From: Liolophura sinensis
Lineage: Eukaryota; Mollusca; Polyplacophora; Chitonida; Chitonidae
Reading direction: 5' to 3'
DNA length: 64,000 nt
NCBI RefSeq assembly: GCF_032854445.1
Contig: NC_088296.1
Span: forward strand, 18,715,485-18,779,484
Shown here: piece by piece, positions 1-11,000 of the stretch
Layout: every line of letters starts with the position of its first letter
How positions within the stretch are numbered: the stretch's first letter is position 1
Made by a program: the position numbers and the translations under genes
Notes under the pieces: generated by a model
What the model was told of the DNA's origin: nothing
The model's input: the letters and a program-made list of their open reading frames with translations, nothing else
Databases searched by the model: none

Positions 1-95
1 TTTCCACTCGCAAGATTTACAGCACAGAGTATGGTGATTTTGTTTCCACTCGCAAGATTTACACGACAGAGTATGGTGTTTTGAACCAATTTGGA
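1..95. repeat. short tandem duplication at the left edge
   Basis: The block beginning tttccactcgcaagattta occurs at 1 and again at about 42, followed each time by an acagagtatggtg motif, so the period is about 40 bp. It lies in the intron before the membrane exon of gene A. The array may continue left of the window. Confidence 0.7.
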
Positions 96-330
96 CAGAG
101 TATTGTGTTAGTATTTCTTTTGATTAGCTTGACAACATAGTATATGATGTTTTGGTTCAAATGACGAGTACTACAAAATGTTTATTCAAAATTATTTGTT
201 ATAGATTGCTATGTTGTTGTTGACAGAGCTTACATCTTGAAGTATGATATGTGTTGCATTACAAAGTAGTTATACGGAGTTCAACACTGATGATATAAAA
301 TTTTTTAAGTATATTACTCTTTAATTGTAG

Positions 331-436
331 ACACGTCTCACGAATCTCCACAACTGCTACTTATTGGACTAACTTCCGGTGTAGGCGGCGCTGGGCTGTT
401 GACAGTAATTGTCGTGGTTGTATGTATTTTTTTTAG
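331..436 (+). CDS. gene A membrane-spanning exon
   Basis: The exon is 106 nt: two bases completing a split codon, 34 codons and two leftover bases. It starts TSHESPQLLLIGLTSG and continues through about 22 hydrophobic residues. The equivalent exon of gene B (47290-47386) has the same phases and also starts with a His-Glu-Ser-x-Gln-Leu stretch, which supports homology. Confidence 0.82.
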
Positions 437-2271
437 GTAAGTAAAGGCGTCATGCATACTGGCTTCCTCTCCGGCCTTACGTGGGAAGGTTTGGCAGCAA
501 CCTGCGGATGGTCGTAGGTTTCCCCCGGGTTCTGCCCGGTTTCCTCCCACCATAATGCTGGCTGCCGTCGTATTAGTGAAATATTCTTGAGTACAGCGTA
601 AAACACTAATCAAATACATAAATAAATAAAGGCGTAATGTAATTTGGTGTGGTAAGCAAAGGCCTAATATAATAATATTATAGCTAAGCCTACATGTAGA
701 ATTCTGATATTGGCACCCAAATTAATGTATGTACACGACAAAATTAATCCCAAGAAGATACTCAAACAATGATTCTGTCTTTTATCTGAGTGAGTGAGTT
801 AGTGCTTGGGCTTTAACGTCGTACGTGACAATTTTTCAGCCATTTGACGACAAAAGAATCCTTAGAGTGCATATAATGTGCCACCTTGTTGCACAAGGGA
901 TTTCCACGGCTTTTTTTTATCTAATGCTGCTTCTCTGAGACGCCTTACCGAAGACAAGTAAGCCGCCCAGCCGTTATACTGACACGGGTCAACCAGTAGT
1001 TGCACTATCCCTTTCATGCTGAAAACCAAGAGAGGAAGCTACAAATTCCTTTTTTAGGGTATTAGGTGTGATTAGACCCGAGGATTGACCTTGGATCTAC
1101 CGCTCCCGATGCGGACGCTCTAGCAACTGTGCCTTCGGGGCCGGTTTTATCTGAATAATGCTAGAATGTATTGTTATAGAAGTAGATTTTTCTGTTAAAA
1201 ATAACACATTTAGTCTGCTAATTCAACATAACCGTTCTGTTAGACTACATGTAACAGAATATCACGTTGAATGTGCCGCAACATTTTGTTATAATAACTG
1301 AATACACTGTAACATCACTCGGACAACATCTGTTAAAATTAACAGAATCATTTTTTGATTGTATGCTTGGGATTTGACGTCTACTTAAAAATTCGAACCT
1401 TTCTAAATTTTCTAAACTTACTGATTGGGCTGACTCCACATACATATAACGTAGATGCTGTAGGGTTGGTCTGTCTTAATTTACCAGTCAAATAAAGGAA
1501 TCAAATATATGAGTGTTGGACGGATGCTATGCCTAAACCTTGACAGTTTTTAGAACTAATATCTGTGCTGTACTCTGATGCCCCCGCCCCCTCGCCCCCT
1601 CTCTCTCTCTATAGAAAAAATCTGAATCAGAAATAACGATATTACTGTAATAAAATCAGTGGTAGACTTACTCCTAGGCAGCAAGGTGTATGTAACAGAC
1701 ATTCTTTCCCGGTGAAAAGAAAACGTGGTAATCTGAGACAGGGGTACTGTTTTGTAGAAAGAAGAAACAGCAGAGCAGTCACAGTTCGGCGGAATTAGAA
1801 GATCAGCCGAGGGAGGTTTCAGGTGTTCCCGGTGACGCTACGAATCCTTCCCCCGAGCATGTCATGACCGATTCTTCCGGTCCAGTTCAGGACGCCTGCA
1901 CTCAGCGTAGTGAAACATTTAGATCCAACGGCTACTCATTAGAAAACCGGTACATGTATGAGATTGTGGACGAAGATGGTTTATCAAGAAATGGCACTCG
2001 CGAGAAGGATGGATTGCCAGACTTATATTCAAATCACTCTATTCCTGAAAACAAAATAATACAAAACGAGTTAAAAATAATAAACCAAAGTGGACATATG
2101 AAGGACAATGATTACAATACTCTATATGGCTTAAACTGTGGATCTACCAATGGGAATGTAACAATTATTCAGCCCGTGTCGACCGGAAGTGTTGACTTGA
2201 AAGCTGATGACGTTGTTAATAAACGGGAAAATGATTGCGAATATGACCACTTGAAGTTAGAAACAGTTTGA
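331..2271 (+). CDS. gene A, 3' part: tyrosine-motif transmembrane receptor (partial, two exons)
   Basis: This is the 3' end of a plus-strand receptor gene. Exon 331-436 encodes about 35 residues with a membrane segment (LLLIGLTSGVGGAGLLTVIV onward, ending in FFR), and exon 1758-2271 encodes the whole cytoplasmic tail and the stop. The splice sites read ttaattgtag at the first acceptor, ttttag/gtaagt at the donor and tgttttgtag at the second acceptor; the two-base leftover of the first exon plus one base of the second gives Arg, so the frame is continuous. The tail starts with a basic stop-transfer run (RKKK) and carries YxxI/V/L motifs YEIV, YNTL and YDHL. The neighbouring complete paralogue (33466-48797) suggests that the missing 5' part encodes a signal peptide and EGF-like exons. 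No enzyme domain is present. A ligand-binding adaptor-type receptor role is inferred. Confidence 0.8.
455..632 (+). mobile_element. SINE family 1 copy, head-truncated
   Basis: This is a body-plus-tail copy of the main SINE of the window: the central stretch (tcctctccggccttacgtgg, then the ccaccataatgctgg motif) is followed by the aatattcttgagtacagcgt segment and an aataaataaata tail. The tRNA-like head is missing. It lies in the intron between the two gene A exons. Confidence 0.85.
790..1144 (-). mobile_element. SINE family 2 copy with perfect 10-bp target-site duplication
   Basis: On the plus strand it starts with (GTGA)n and gcttgggctttaacgtcgta, contains the tgctgcttctctgagacgcc core and ends near gatctaccgctcccgatgcg and gccttcggggccgg. 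It is flanked by TTTTATCTGA at 780-789 and 1145-1154, a perfect direct repeat that fixes both ends. The putative promoter end lies on the right, so the element is written on the minus strand, with a (TCAC)n tail. Confidence 0.9.
1190..1385. repeat. dispersed repeat R6 (gttaaaattaacag type)
   Basis: An AT-rich block with the motifs ttgttataataact and ctgttaaaattaacagaatc. Related blocks occur at 29035-29140, 29555-29650 and 35515-35730. No coding potential is visible. It is probably an old non-autonomous element. Confidence 0.55.
1758..2271 (+). CDS. gene A cytoplasmic-tail exon with stop codon
   Basis: The 514-nt exon follows acceptor tgttttgtag and reads R-KKKQQSSHSSAELED onward to a TGA at 2269-2271. 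Tyrosine motifs in order are YEIV, LYSN, YNTLYGL and YDHLKL near the C-terminus. Blocks shared with the tail of gene B are YE(I/L)VDE, LYSN, IPENK, NDYxT, IQPxSTG and CEYDHL. YxxI/L/V sites can serve as SH2-docking or endocytic signals; the -2 residues do not fit a strict ITIM. An internal Met at 1864 is not the gene start, because the frame is open from the splice acceptor. Confidence 0.83.
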
Positions 2272-3650
2272 ACGAATGCAAAAACACCAGAAATCTATCT
2301 TTGAAATCCTGCAACATGGGCCAGCTTTTTGTCTAGTATACTTGACAAATACGTAAGCTGTGTGAAAAATTTTAACATTTTAAAATTGTCATTACTATTT
2401 TACCATCTTTATAAATCATATATTTCCTGTTACTTATCACGGTATAAAACAATGTCTTTATTCACTTTGATCATTTACTCATGTGACTAAATATTTTGTA
2501 TTTGTTGTTTTTTTTTTAGCAAATAAATGGAATGAAATTGAAGATCAAACTTTTGTCATTTTGCTGAGGTGTTGGGCTGGTCCACTCACACTTGACATCC
2601 TCAACTACACTGTAACCATAGTGTTCTATAGTGCTTGGTTATACCCTCAAAGCAACAAAAGCGAACAAGCGACCTTTTCTGTGTTGGAAGTAAGAGCTCA
2701 CGTGACACTGACGTAGTGGGGAAGGGAAAATAATATGGACGCAGTGGAAAGAGTAGTTATAAGTGCAAAGATTTCAAATTTTACGAGCTAATATAAGAGA
2801 CAACTGTATTGGGGTTAAAACCAGAAGAACGACTTCAGTTTAATAGCTGACAAATGATCACAAGACACTGCCTCTTGTAAGTTTTCTTGTGAGTTCAGAC
2901 AAATGCTTAAACAGTAGCAGCTTGCATCTCAATATCACTATGGATCAAGCAGAATTAGGTAAAAAAAAATACAATGCTCATCGCAGTTCAAGAGTCACAG
3001 GAAAAGTATTGCTCGAATGCTCTCATTGTAATACAGTATACATAGCAGTATACATTTTCTTTGCAATCTTGACTCTCCGAGGGATATTTTTTTACAAGCA
3101 GTTAACATCGATACATATCAGTATTTACGTGAGTTTCTGACCTGAGAACACCAGCTAATAGAACAACTGTTTGTTGAGTCTTCTATGGGCTTAATCAATA
3201 TCGCATTCGAACTCATTTCGAATCTTTGGTCTTTTCGGTGTTCCCAGTCACGTTGAGCGTGCATCCAAAGCAGTACTTATACACATAAAATAAGCATTGC
3301 GTTTCTGCACACATTTCTGTCACAGTTACCCCAGTAAACATTGGACAATTCATTCTGAAAACATGTCACATGTTTAGTATGGTAAAGCTTTTGCTAATTT
3401 ATCGGCGTTTGACACTTAATGGAGAGACAGTCATATTAACTGGAGTATTTGTCTATTGAAAGTCTCCACCACATTAATTCGAGAACCTATTACATGTTTA
3501 ATAAAATAAACACATTTCCTGTAATCGCTGAACATAAAAGCCATTTATGACTGTAACAGACATGTGTTTAAAAACTAAACACCTATTTTAAGAAGTGTAT
3601 GGGTTAATTTAGTAAGATGGCAACGGGGGGTGACAGGGTGAACATAAAAT
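2272..3650. other. 3' flank of gene A, no gene seen
   Basis: A possible poly(A) signal AATAAA lies at 2522-2527, about 250 nt after the stop. Small ORFs at 2483-2716 and 2889-3140 have no recognisable domain or splice context. The rest looks like unique AT-rich sequence. Confidence 0.6.
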
Positions 3651-3671
3651 TCCGCAAAACGCAGATCGTTG

Positions 3672-3792
3672 CATGAAACATAGAGTATATTAACTATAGC
3701 GTAAAAAAGGGAACATTAAATAGAGCATAAACATAGAGTACATTAACTAGACAATAAACATAGAGTACATTAACTAGAGCATAAACAAAAAA
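3672..3792. repeat. short degenerate tandem repeat (catagagtacattaacta)
   Basis: About four units of roughly 30 bp built on aaacatagagtacattaact. Noncoding, in the space between the convergent genes A and C. Confidence 0.7.
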
Positions 3793-3869
3793 ATACCTGT
3801 TTCATCAGTTGTTTGTAAACCAGCGCAGGCCTGTATTATTATCAGTCTGTATGAAAAGTAACGCGTGTC

Positions 3870-4145
3870 TGTTTACAGTATTATTATGAAACTTAGAATG
3901 GAATTGGAATCATCCAGGGAAGAGCATTCAACAGTTTTTAGTGATGTTGGAACGACGCAAGGGATGTTCCAGTTAAATAATTATTAAAATCGTCTACCAT
4001 GCTAGCATATAAGCTGTCGATAAAAAATATGTATCTCAGCTGTACATCTGGTTATATATCCAGCGTGTGGATCTCATTCAACACGATGAATATATCACCC
4101 CTTGTAGCCCTTAACCCAGGGATAACCAGAATGGCACAAGTTTCT
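3870..4145. repeat. dispersed repeat R7, copy 1
   Basis: It shares a series of blocks (caacagtttttagtgatgtt, then gcaagggatgtt, then attcaacacgatgaa and the cccagggataac motif) in the same order with 11375-11765; a partial third copy lies at 15455-15655. Copies 2 and 3 are in introns of gene C and this one is just past its 3' end. Confidence 0.75.
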
Positions 4146-4265
4146 TATATCCTTTCTTAACAATCTAAATAACCGTATCAATGCCTGGGGAGCCCATTTG
4201 ACAAAACTTCTGTAGCCCGTCTAAGGTCTGTTTACCGTAACTAGGCTATGCAACTCCAAACTTGA

Positions 4266-4742
4266 CTAGGGCTGTTTCACTAAAGTAAAACTGTCTAAAG
4301 CTTAGCATCATTCTTTGCACCAGCCTGATTGGTTGAATCAGTGCTGATAATTGATAAATTGCATCAAAGAATATATTAAATAACTATGTATAAATAACAG
4401 CAAAGGGGGATAATTTCTCCTTCAGTTTCGTTTTTGACCCAGTTTGTTAACAAAGGGCATTAACTCTCACGATAGATGGTCAAAGCGAAACAACAACAAC
4501 ATAGGCATTTTTGGTGGTTTGTGAGCTTTAAAAACACTTTTGTTCGAAGGTGATGTATTCCTATTTTCAAGATCAATAAGAACAATTTTATTGATTGATT
4601 TTTAAGACAGAAATCTAGGACAGAAACTTCAGTCGATAGCCAAATATTTTCTTTGTGAAACGGGTTAGACAAAATTGCTTGTCGACTAACTGAGTTAGCC
4701 TTTTAAGCTTAGCCTTTAGACTTTTTGTGAAACGAGCCTTTG
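4266..4742. mobile_element. small inverted-repeat (MITE-like) element overlapping the end of gene C
   Basis: The left end reads gggctgtttcactaaagtaa then ctgtctaaagcttag; the reverse complement of the right end (4707-4739) reads aggctcgtttcacaaaaagt then ctaaaggctaag. The two are clearly related terminal inverted repeats of about 33 bp enclosing about 410 bp. No clean target-site duplication was found. The right repeat contains the stop codon and last codons of gene C on the minus strand, and the interior holds its likely poly(A) signal (4587-4592). Confidence 0.7.
4587..4592 (-). promoter_or_regulatory. candidate poly(A) signal of gene C
   Basis: TTTATT on the plus strand, that is AATAAA on the minus strand, about 117 nt after the gene C stop codon. 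It is the first canonical hexamer I see downstream of the stop, and it lies within the inverted-repeat element. Confidence 0.5.
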
Positions 4743-5040
4743 GACAATCTCCGGAACACTGTTTGAATCTGTTGAATCAATAGATTCATATCTGATATAA
4801 AAATAATCCCAAACAACAAGCAGAACGTAAGTATTCCTACACCACCAAACGCTTTTGAGGACGACCTTGAGTCATGCGCACTGACGTACTTCCGTCTGGT
4901 TGAGGACAGGTTTTTAAAGTCAATAGACAGTTCATGGAGGATGTTTTCGGTGAATTTTCGTTTTGCTTCAGTGCTCTGATAATCCCCTGCTTTGCACGGA
5001 CATTTACATTCCGCCCTCGAGAACCGAGTTGAAGACGTAC
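4709..5040 (-). CDS. gene C exon 6: Cys module, membrane segment, tail, stop
   Basis: Acceptor ttccag then 332 nt, ending in TAA (4709-4711). It encodes RAECKCPCKAG, a charged stretch, NLSSTRRKYVSAHDSRSSS and then the hydrophobic segment GGVGILTFCLLFGIIFI, followed by SDMNLLIQQIQ and a basic tail. The pattern LSSxRRKxxSAxDxRxS just before a Gly-rich membrane helix resembles what I remember from many uncharacterised mollusc surface proteins; that is recall, not a search. The last about 10 residues (GSFHKKSKG region) lie in the terminal repeat of the MITE-like element. Confidence 0.87.
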
Positions 5041-8000
5041 CTGGAATGGAGAATGCAGAATGAAAAATAGTTGGGTTGATAGATGTAGATGTAGGTTTGA
5101 AATGTGAAAAACAGAATCACAATCACAATGTTTTTAAAAACCAAACAAATTCATGAAGAAATACAGAAGAGTATCTTAGGTCTGATGGTGCTAGAGGGCG
5201 TGTAATTTGCTACTGTAATTTATGCATTTGCATGAACAGTTAGAGTGAAACGCTGATAGAGGTAAATTGACAACATACCTTATTTCACTAGTTTCGTGTG
5301 ACCATTTGCCAGCTATCACACACGGCCGTCGCTGAACTGGTAATTATCTTTATGCAGTGCGTCTTAATTGTATTCAATCAAACTAACAGCCTGTTAACTA
5401 ATGATTAGACTCTGGTGTTTGGTATATTACAAAATGCTTGGAAATATTTGTTTTTTCATACTGTTTTTTTACTATGTTAATTTTCCACTAACACATTTCT
5501 TACAATGTGCAAGGAACACGCTGTCTGATAATTCTTAACCGGTATATTTTTAGACCATTCACTTTCACACATAATCCAGTAGCAAATGGATGTGATTCAT
5601 TCCACGTTTCCGGTTATGTATGCATTTTTTTTATGATGGCTCTTAAAATGACCTAGGCACTTTCACATACGCACCTGTAGAAGTATTCTTACTCCCTTGA
5701 CTGGGATCGTTCACGATACCATTTCCATTCGAAACCTTGCTCGGCAAAGACGATGTTGACGTTACTTGTATTTCGTCACTTGGCGAAACATTTATGACAA
5801 GGGATGCCGAGTCCGAGCTGGGCTTTACTGTTGTTGCTGATATATGCCAATGTGTGGCACTGAGATTTAGTAGGTCTGTGGGGTGGGGCAGCTGCCTGGA
5901 GGTGTCGGTCTGAGACTTCGTGGTTACTCGATCTGTCGTAAAGGTTATGTGATCAGGGGATAATGTACTGACTTTTGATCCAGTAATTTCAGAGATGGAC
6001 GTTGTTGTTGTTTCTTGAACTTCTGTAATTGCTGTTGCTGTTGGGGTTGTCCCCTGAAAAATCGTTCGTTCAATTGTCGTTTCCGTAGCCCCTGTGCTCG
6101 ACTGTGCTAACATGTGGTTTGTGACTGTTAACGGAATGCCATTAGCTGTTGTTGTTGTTAAAAGCTCTGCAGTAATGGAATGTGTTGCCTCCGTGTAGTC
6201 TATTGCCCCGGTGTTATCTGTTGCCTCGGTGTAATCTGTCGCCTCCGTGTAGTCTATTGCCCTGGTGTAATCTGTTGCCGAGTTGTAATCTGTTGTCGAA
6301 GTGTGGTCTGTTGCCTCAGTGTAATCTGGTGCCTCCGTGTAATCTGTTGCCGACGTGTGGTCTGTTGCCGAGATGTAGTCTTTTGCCGGGCATCCTGACC
6401 ATGGGTTCGTGTCGTTAGACCCACTGTACTTAACAACGTATTGTCGGTTATTAAATGAACCTGAAAAAAATTATTCATCACCTAAGCAAGAAAAACCAAG
6501 TCACCCCTTCAAACGTACAATCATCTATAATATTAAAGAGGGAAGACAAAGCAATACGTACGTTTAGTCTGACTCTTTGCAACATTCTCGCCAGGCCAGG
6601 TATAACTGTAAGTGTTAGAGCCTTTCATTGTAATGTATTGACTGTTTGAATTTGTATACATGAGAAGCAACATATTTTATTTAACATATTTCCAGGCCTA
6701 GCTGACGCACTTTTTCATCAACATTGTCAATTCTTATAAAACCGTGTGCCAGTTACATTAGCATATGAATTTGTAGACAACAAACTGTTAAGATGTATGA
6801 AAGTTCAGTCAATCATGTCTTCCATAAGCGACCACTAGTTAAGCAGCCAGGATGTACATGACAAGAAAGGCCAACTCGGTTGGTATAACCATCTGTTCGT
6901 TCATTCAAAATGAAGACATAACGGAAAGACAACCATCAAAGACAGTGGTCAAGCAATCCACACAATTTGTCAAAGGAAGCCATTCATAGCTGGATAAAGA
7001 GGAGGTCGGATTATTTTCCGGATAGCCCACTGCACTAGATACACTTGAATGCGCCAGTTACATTTGAATGCGTCAGTTACATACACTTGAATGTTTCAGT
7101 TCCATTTAAATGCACCAGTTACACTTGATTGCACCAGTTACATACACTAAGTGTTCCAGTTACACTTGAATACAGAGTTAAACTTGAATGCACCAGTTAC
7201 ATACAATTGAATGCACCAGTTACACTTGAATGCGTCCGTTACATTTGAATGCACCTGTTACATACAACTGAATGCACCAGCTGCGCTTGAATGCATCAGT
7301 TACACTCGTATGCGCCAGTTACACTTGAATGCATTAGTTACATGCACGAATATACAGTATTTTTAAGGAAATTTAATCTCTGTATAACAAGTAATACATG
7401 TATATACCATACTGAAAAATGCTCAATAATTGCGGACAGCTTTTATGCATGTAAACAATGAATTTAATATGTATTTTGGCAAGTCAGTAGCGCTTCATTG
7501 GACAGTAGCTGTAAATTAAACGTAATATTAATTTTATTTATTGATCTATTTGATTGCAATTTTACGCCATACTTAAGAAAATTTCAGCATAAATTTAAAC
7601 ACAGGTGTAAACTATTCATGTAATTGGACACTGAATTCTTGAACGTCTGAAGTTAATTTTGTATTACCCTGAACAGATCTTATCATTGGTCATCAGACCA
7701 CATATTTAGTTGTAGACTCGGTGAGAATAACATCCGTAAGCACATCTTTGTAGCTTTGCAATTTCTTACCTAAAATACCTATGCAACCCATCCACAATAC
7801 ATATTCCAAATGACTATTTCAGATTCTGATATTTAGGAAGCAGATTCCTCTTGTTCTCAAAAAGATCTGATGATAAAAGTTTTGCTTACCGCTGAAGCAG
7901 CTCTTCAAGTAGACAGTGGTTCCCACACTGTGATTCAGCGATGTGTTGACCGCTGAGAAAGATTTACTTGTGTACAGCTGACACCCTAGCTCCGCCTTGA

Positions 8001-11000
8001 ACATAATCGCCCAGCATTCCCACAATCCCTCGAACTTCCTACAATGGTCTTCACATTCCCTGAGCGATTCTATCTTCAGTGTGACGTCACGGACGTCGTC
8101 TCTAATCACGACAGATGTGTTGAAGAACTCTTCAAACGTACAATTACCTAGAGTATGCAATAGGGAGGAAAAAGCAATATATACGTTTACTCTGACTCAA
8201 ATTCTGCACCTATAAGCTACACCAATAGCAAACAAGACACCGGAAGTTTGGACATTTCAGAGTGTCTGATTGCTACATTATCGCTACACCAATAACAACA
8301 AAAGACACCGGAAGTTGGAACATTTCAGTGTCTGATAGCTACATTCTTGCTACACCAATAACAAACAAGACACTGAAAGTTTGAACATTTCAGAATGTCT
8401 GATTGCTACATTCTCGCTACACAAATAAGAAACAACACACCAGAAGTTTGAACATTTAGCAGTATCTGTTTCCTACATTCTCGGTGCACCAATAACAAAC
8501 AAGACAACGGAAGTTTGGACATTTCAGAGTATCTGATTGTAACGTTCTCACTACACCAATAACAAACAAAACACCGGAAGTTTGAACATTTCAGTGTCTG
8601 ATAGCTACATTCATTCTACACAAATAACAAACAAGACACTGGAAGTTTGAACATTTCAGAATGTCTGATTGCTACATTCTCGCTACACAAACAAGAAACA
8701 GCACAACAGAAGTTTGAACATTTCAGAGTGTCTGATTGCTACATTCTCACTACACCAATAACAAACAAAACACCGGAAGTTTGAACATTTCAGAGTATCT
8801 GATTGCTACATTCTCACTACACCAATAGGAAACAAGACAGCGGAAGTTTGAAACACTTCAAGGAGTCGGATTGCTAGATCGTCGCTACACCACTTATAAA
8901 CCATTAGTAACTGCCTTCTTCTTCAGTAATTAGGGAAACACCTTCTGTCACATGGCGACGAGGAATCATTCACTGTGTATTTGTCTTTTTGTGGCAGGGT
9001 GAGTCCATGTTGCCAAAGTGCTATCATGCCGAAAACACCAGACATAACACCCCACCCAGTCACATAATACTGACACCGGCACAACAGGTCCCCTTTCTTT
9101 GCGCGAAGAGCGACAAGCGAAGCAGCAGCAGGTACCATGTTAATAGTCATTGCTATGACCCAGTGTGTATATTTATATATATACATCCTACATGTTGACC
9201 ATTCACAAAACTTACCAGTGTATGACTCACACAACGGGAAACCCCCGGTCTCGCTGCACTTTGTCAGCTCGATGTCGCTCATGCTCGGAAGTGACGTCTT
9301 CTGTGCTCGGCCACAGCGACGATTTCCATCGTGTGTCAGTAACCATGGAGACGCTGTCAAGTTTATTGGCTGACAGTCTGCCCAGACATACTCAGGGTCA
9401 TCGCGATCATTGTTATGAAGTCCGGTCCACAAGTAATTGCTAGCACGAATGAGAAGCAAGCACTTATTGAACAATTTGTTTGTTTCTTCACTGTGTCGAT
9501 GCACACTAGCATGAAGTACCTGTCAGATTAAACACCATTAAATATTGTCCGTGTATATAGTTTAATTTGTTTTATTTTTAGAATATTTTTAGACCTAGTA
9601 AAATACATTTAAAGCTTCAGATTTCACTGTAACCAGTGATGTCACTTCCGCTTTTTACCACTTGACACACATATATGTAGATTGCTTCATGTATATTTCA
9701 TCATTCAAAATGCATCTTCATTTAGAGCTATGAATTCATTGAAGAAATGAACCTTGAGACGAACTATTTCAAGTCAAAAGTTTTGCAGTCACTGATACCG
9801 TTAGGGTTCCAACAGACGACCACGAATCCTGTGCTTTACATAGATTTTAGTTGGTTATAAAAATTCTAAAAAAAAAATAAATCTAAGTATTTCTCATGAC
9901 AGTATTTAACCATCTTTCATCTGATAAATCATTTTTTTAACTGTTTTCCTTTCCTTTAAGCATACACTGCTGTAGATTGTAAACGCTTAGTATGTCATGG
10001 TCTGTTTAAATGAATAGAAGAATTTTTTTTAAACTACTGGATGGTATTACGGCGTAGGGCTATATTGGTGTTATTGCGTTACTTTTTAGGGACAACATGC
10101 AACATGTGAGTTGCTTTATTAATGAGAGCCGGAAATTAAATTAGCAGTGTGTATTTATGTCATCAGTCTCAGACTTTACTCTAAGAGACAAAAACATCTG
10201 AAATCTCATTTGCATATTTAGCTGTATAATTTCAGGAAATTTTCCATAATATTGCTCTTAGATATCTGTCGATTTTCCTATTTATTCAAGCACGTCTATA
10301 TTATATCGTCCATTTTGAACTGTTGATATGTAGCCCATTCAGCACTGCACCTTCCCAACAAAAGCACTTTCTCTTGCACATGTACTTCGCCAATCTGATA
10401 CAGTTATTTATCACACATACAGTTATTTATCTGTCAAATTGTTGTACGCAAAAATTGGTTCACAGTATAATTCACGACATATTGTGGTCCCAAAAATTAC
10501 AAAATAAAGAATATATTAAAAAAAAAAAACGCGATTTGCGGAAAGGGAAATAATATATTCGACAATTAATGATACTGTAAAACGTTGATTATATTGTGTC
10601 TGATCGGTGGAAAAGCATCATTCTGTTTGTATTTGTAATTAAATCTTGCTGAAAAATTGATAATGGAAGGATATTTTGCTATTCCTGTCTTGACTGCTTA
10701 TGGGTCAATGGTGACAAGCGATCGACGACGTTTTTGTGGCAGTTTGTACAGTATAACGCTCGAAGATCACCAAATTTTCTGTTGAGCCTATCTGTACGAC
10801 ACATATGAAAATGTTTATCGGTGAATTGCCGAAGGTCGTTGGCTTACTGAAAGAGGTATGATTGAGCATTGCTTTAAACAACACCCAAATAAATCAAGAA
10901 ACAAATACATTGTTCTATTCTAAAGGGTTCAAAATTAATATTACAATTTTTCGTAATGACTAAAACTCGTTAAAATAGAATCGTCATCCGCTGGAAAAGA

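Noticed and set aside
8217-8890. CRISPR-like array
   Set aside because: The repeats run head to tail with no unique spacers, in an intron of a spliced gene; this is a minisatellite.
9165-9443. Plus-strand frames opposite the lectin exon
   Set aside because: Shadow of gene C exon 3; the minus strand has matching splice sites and lectin motifs.
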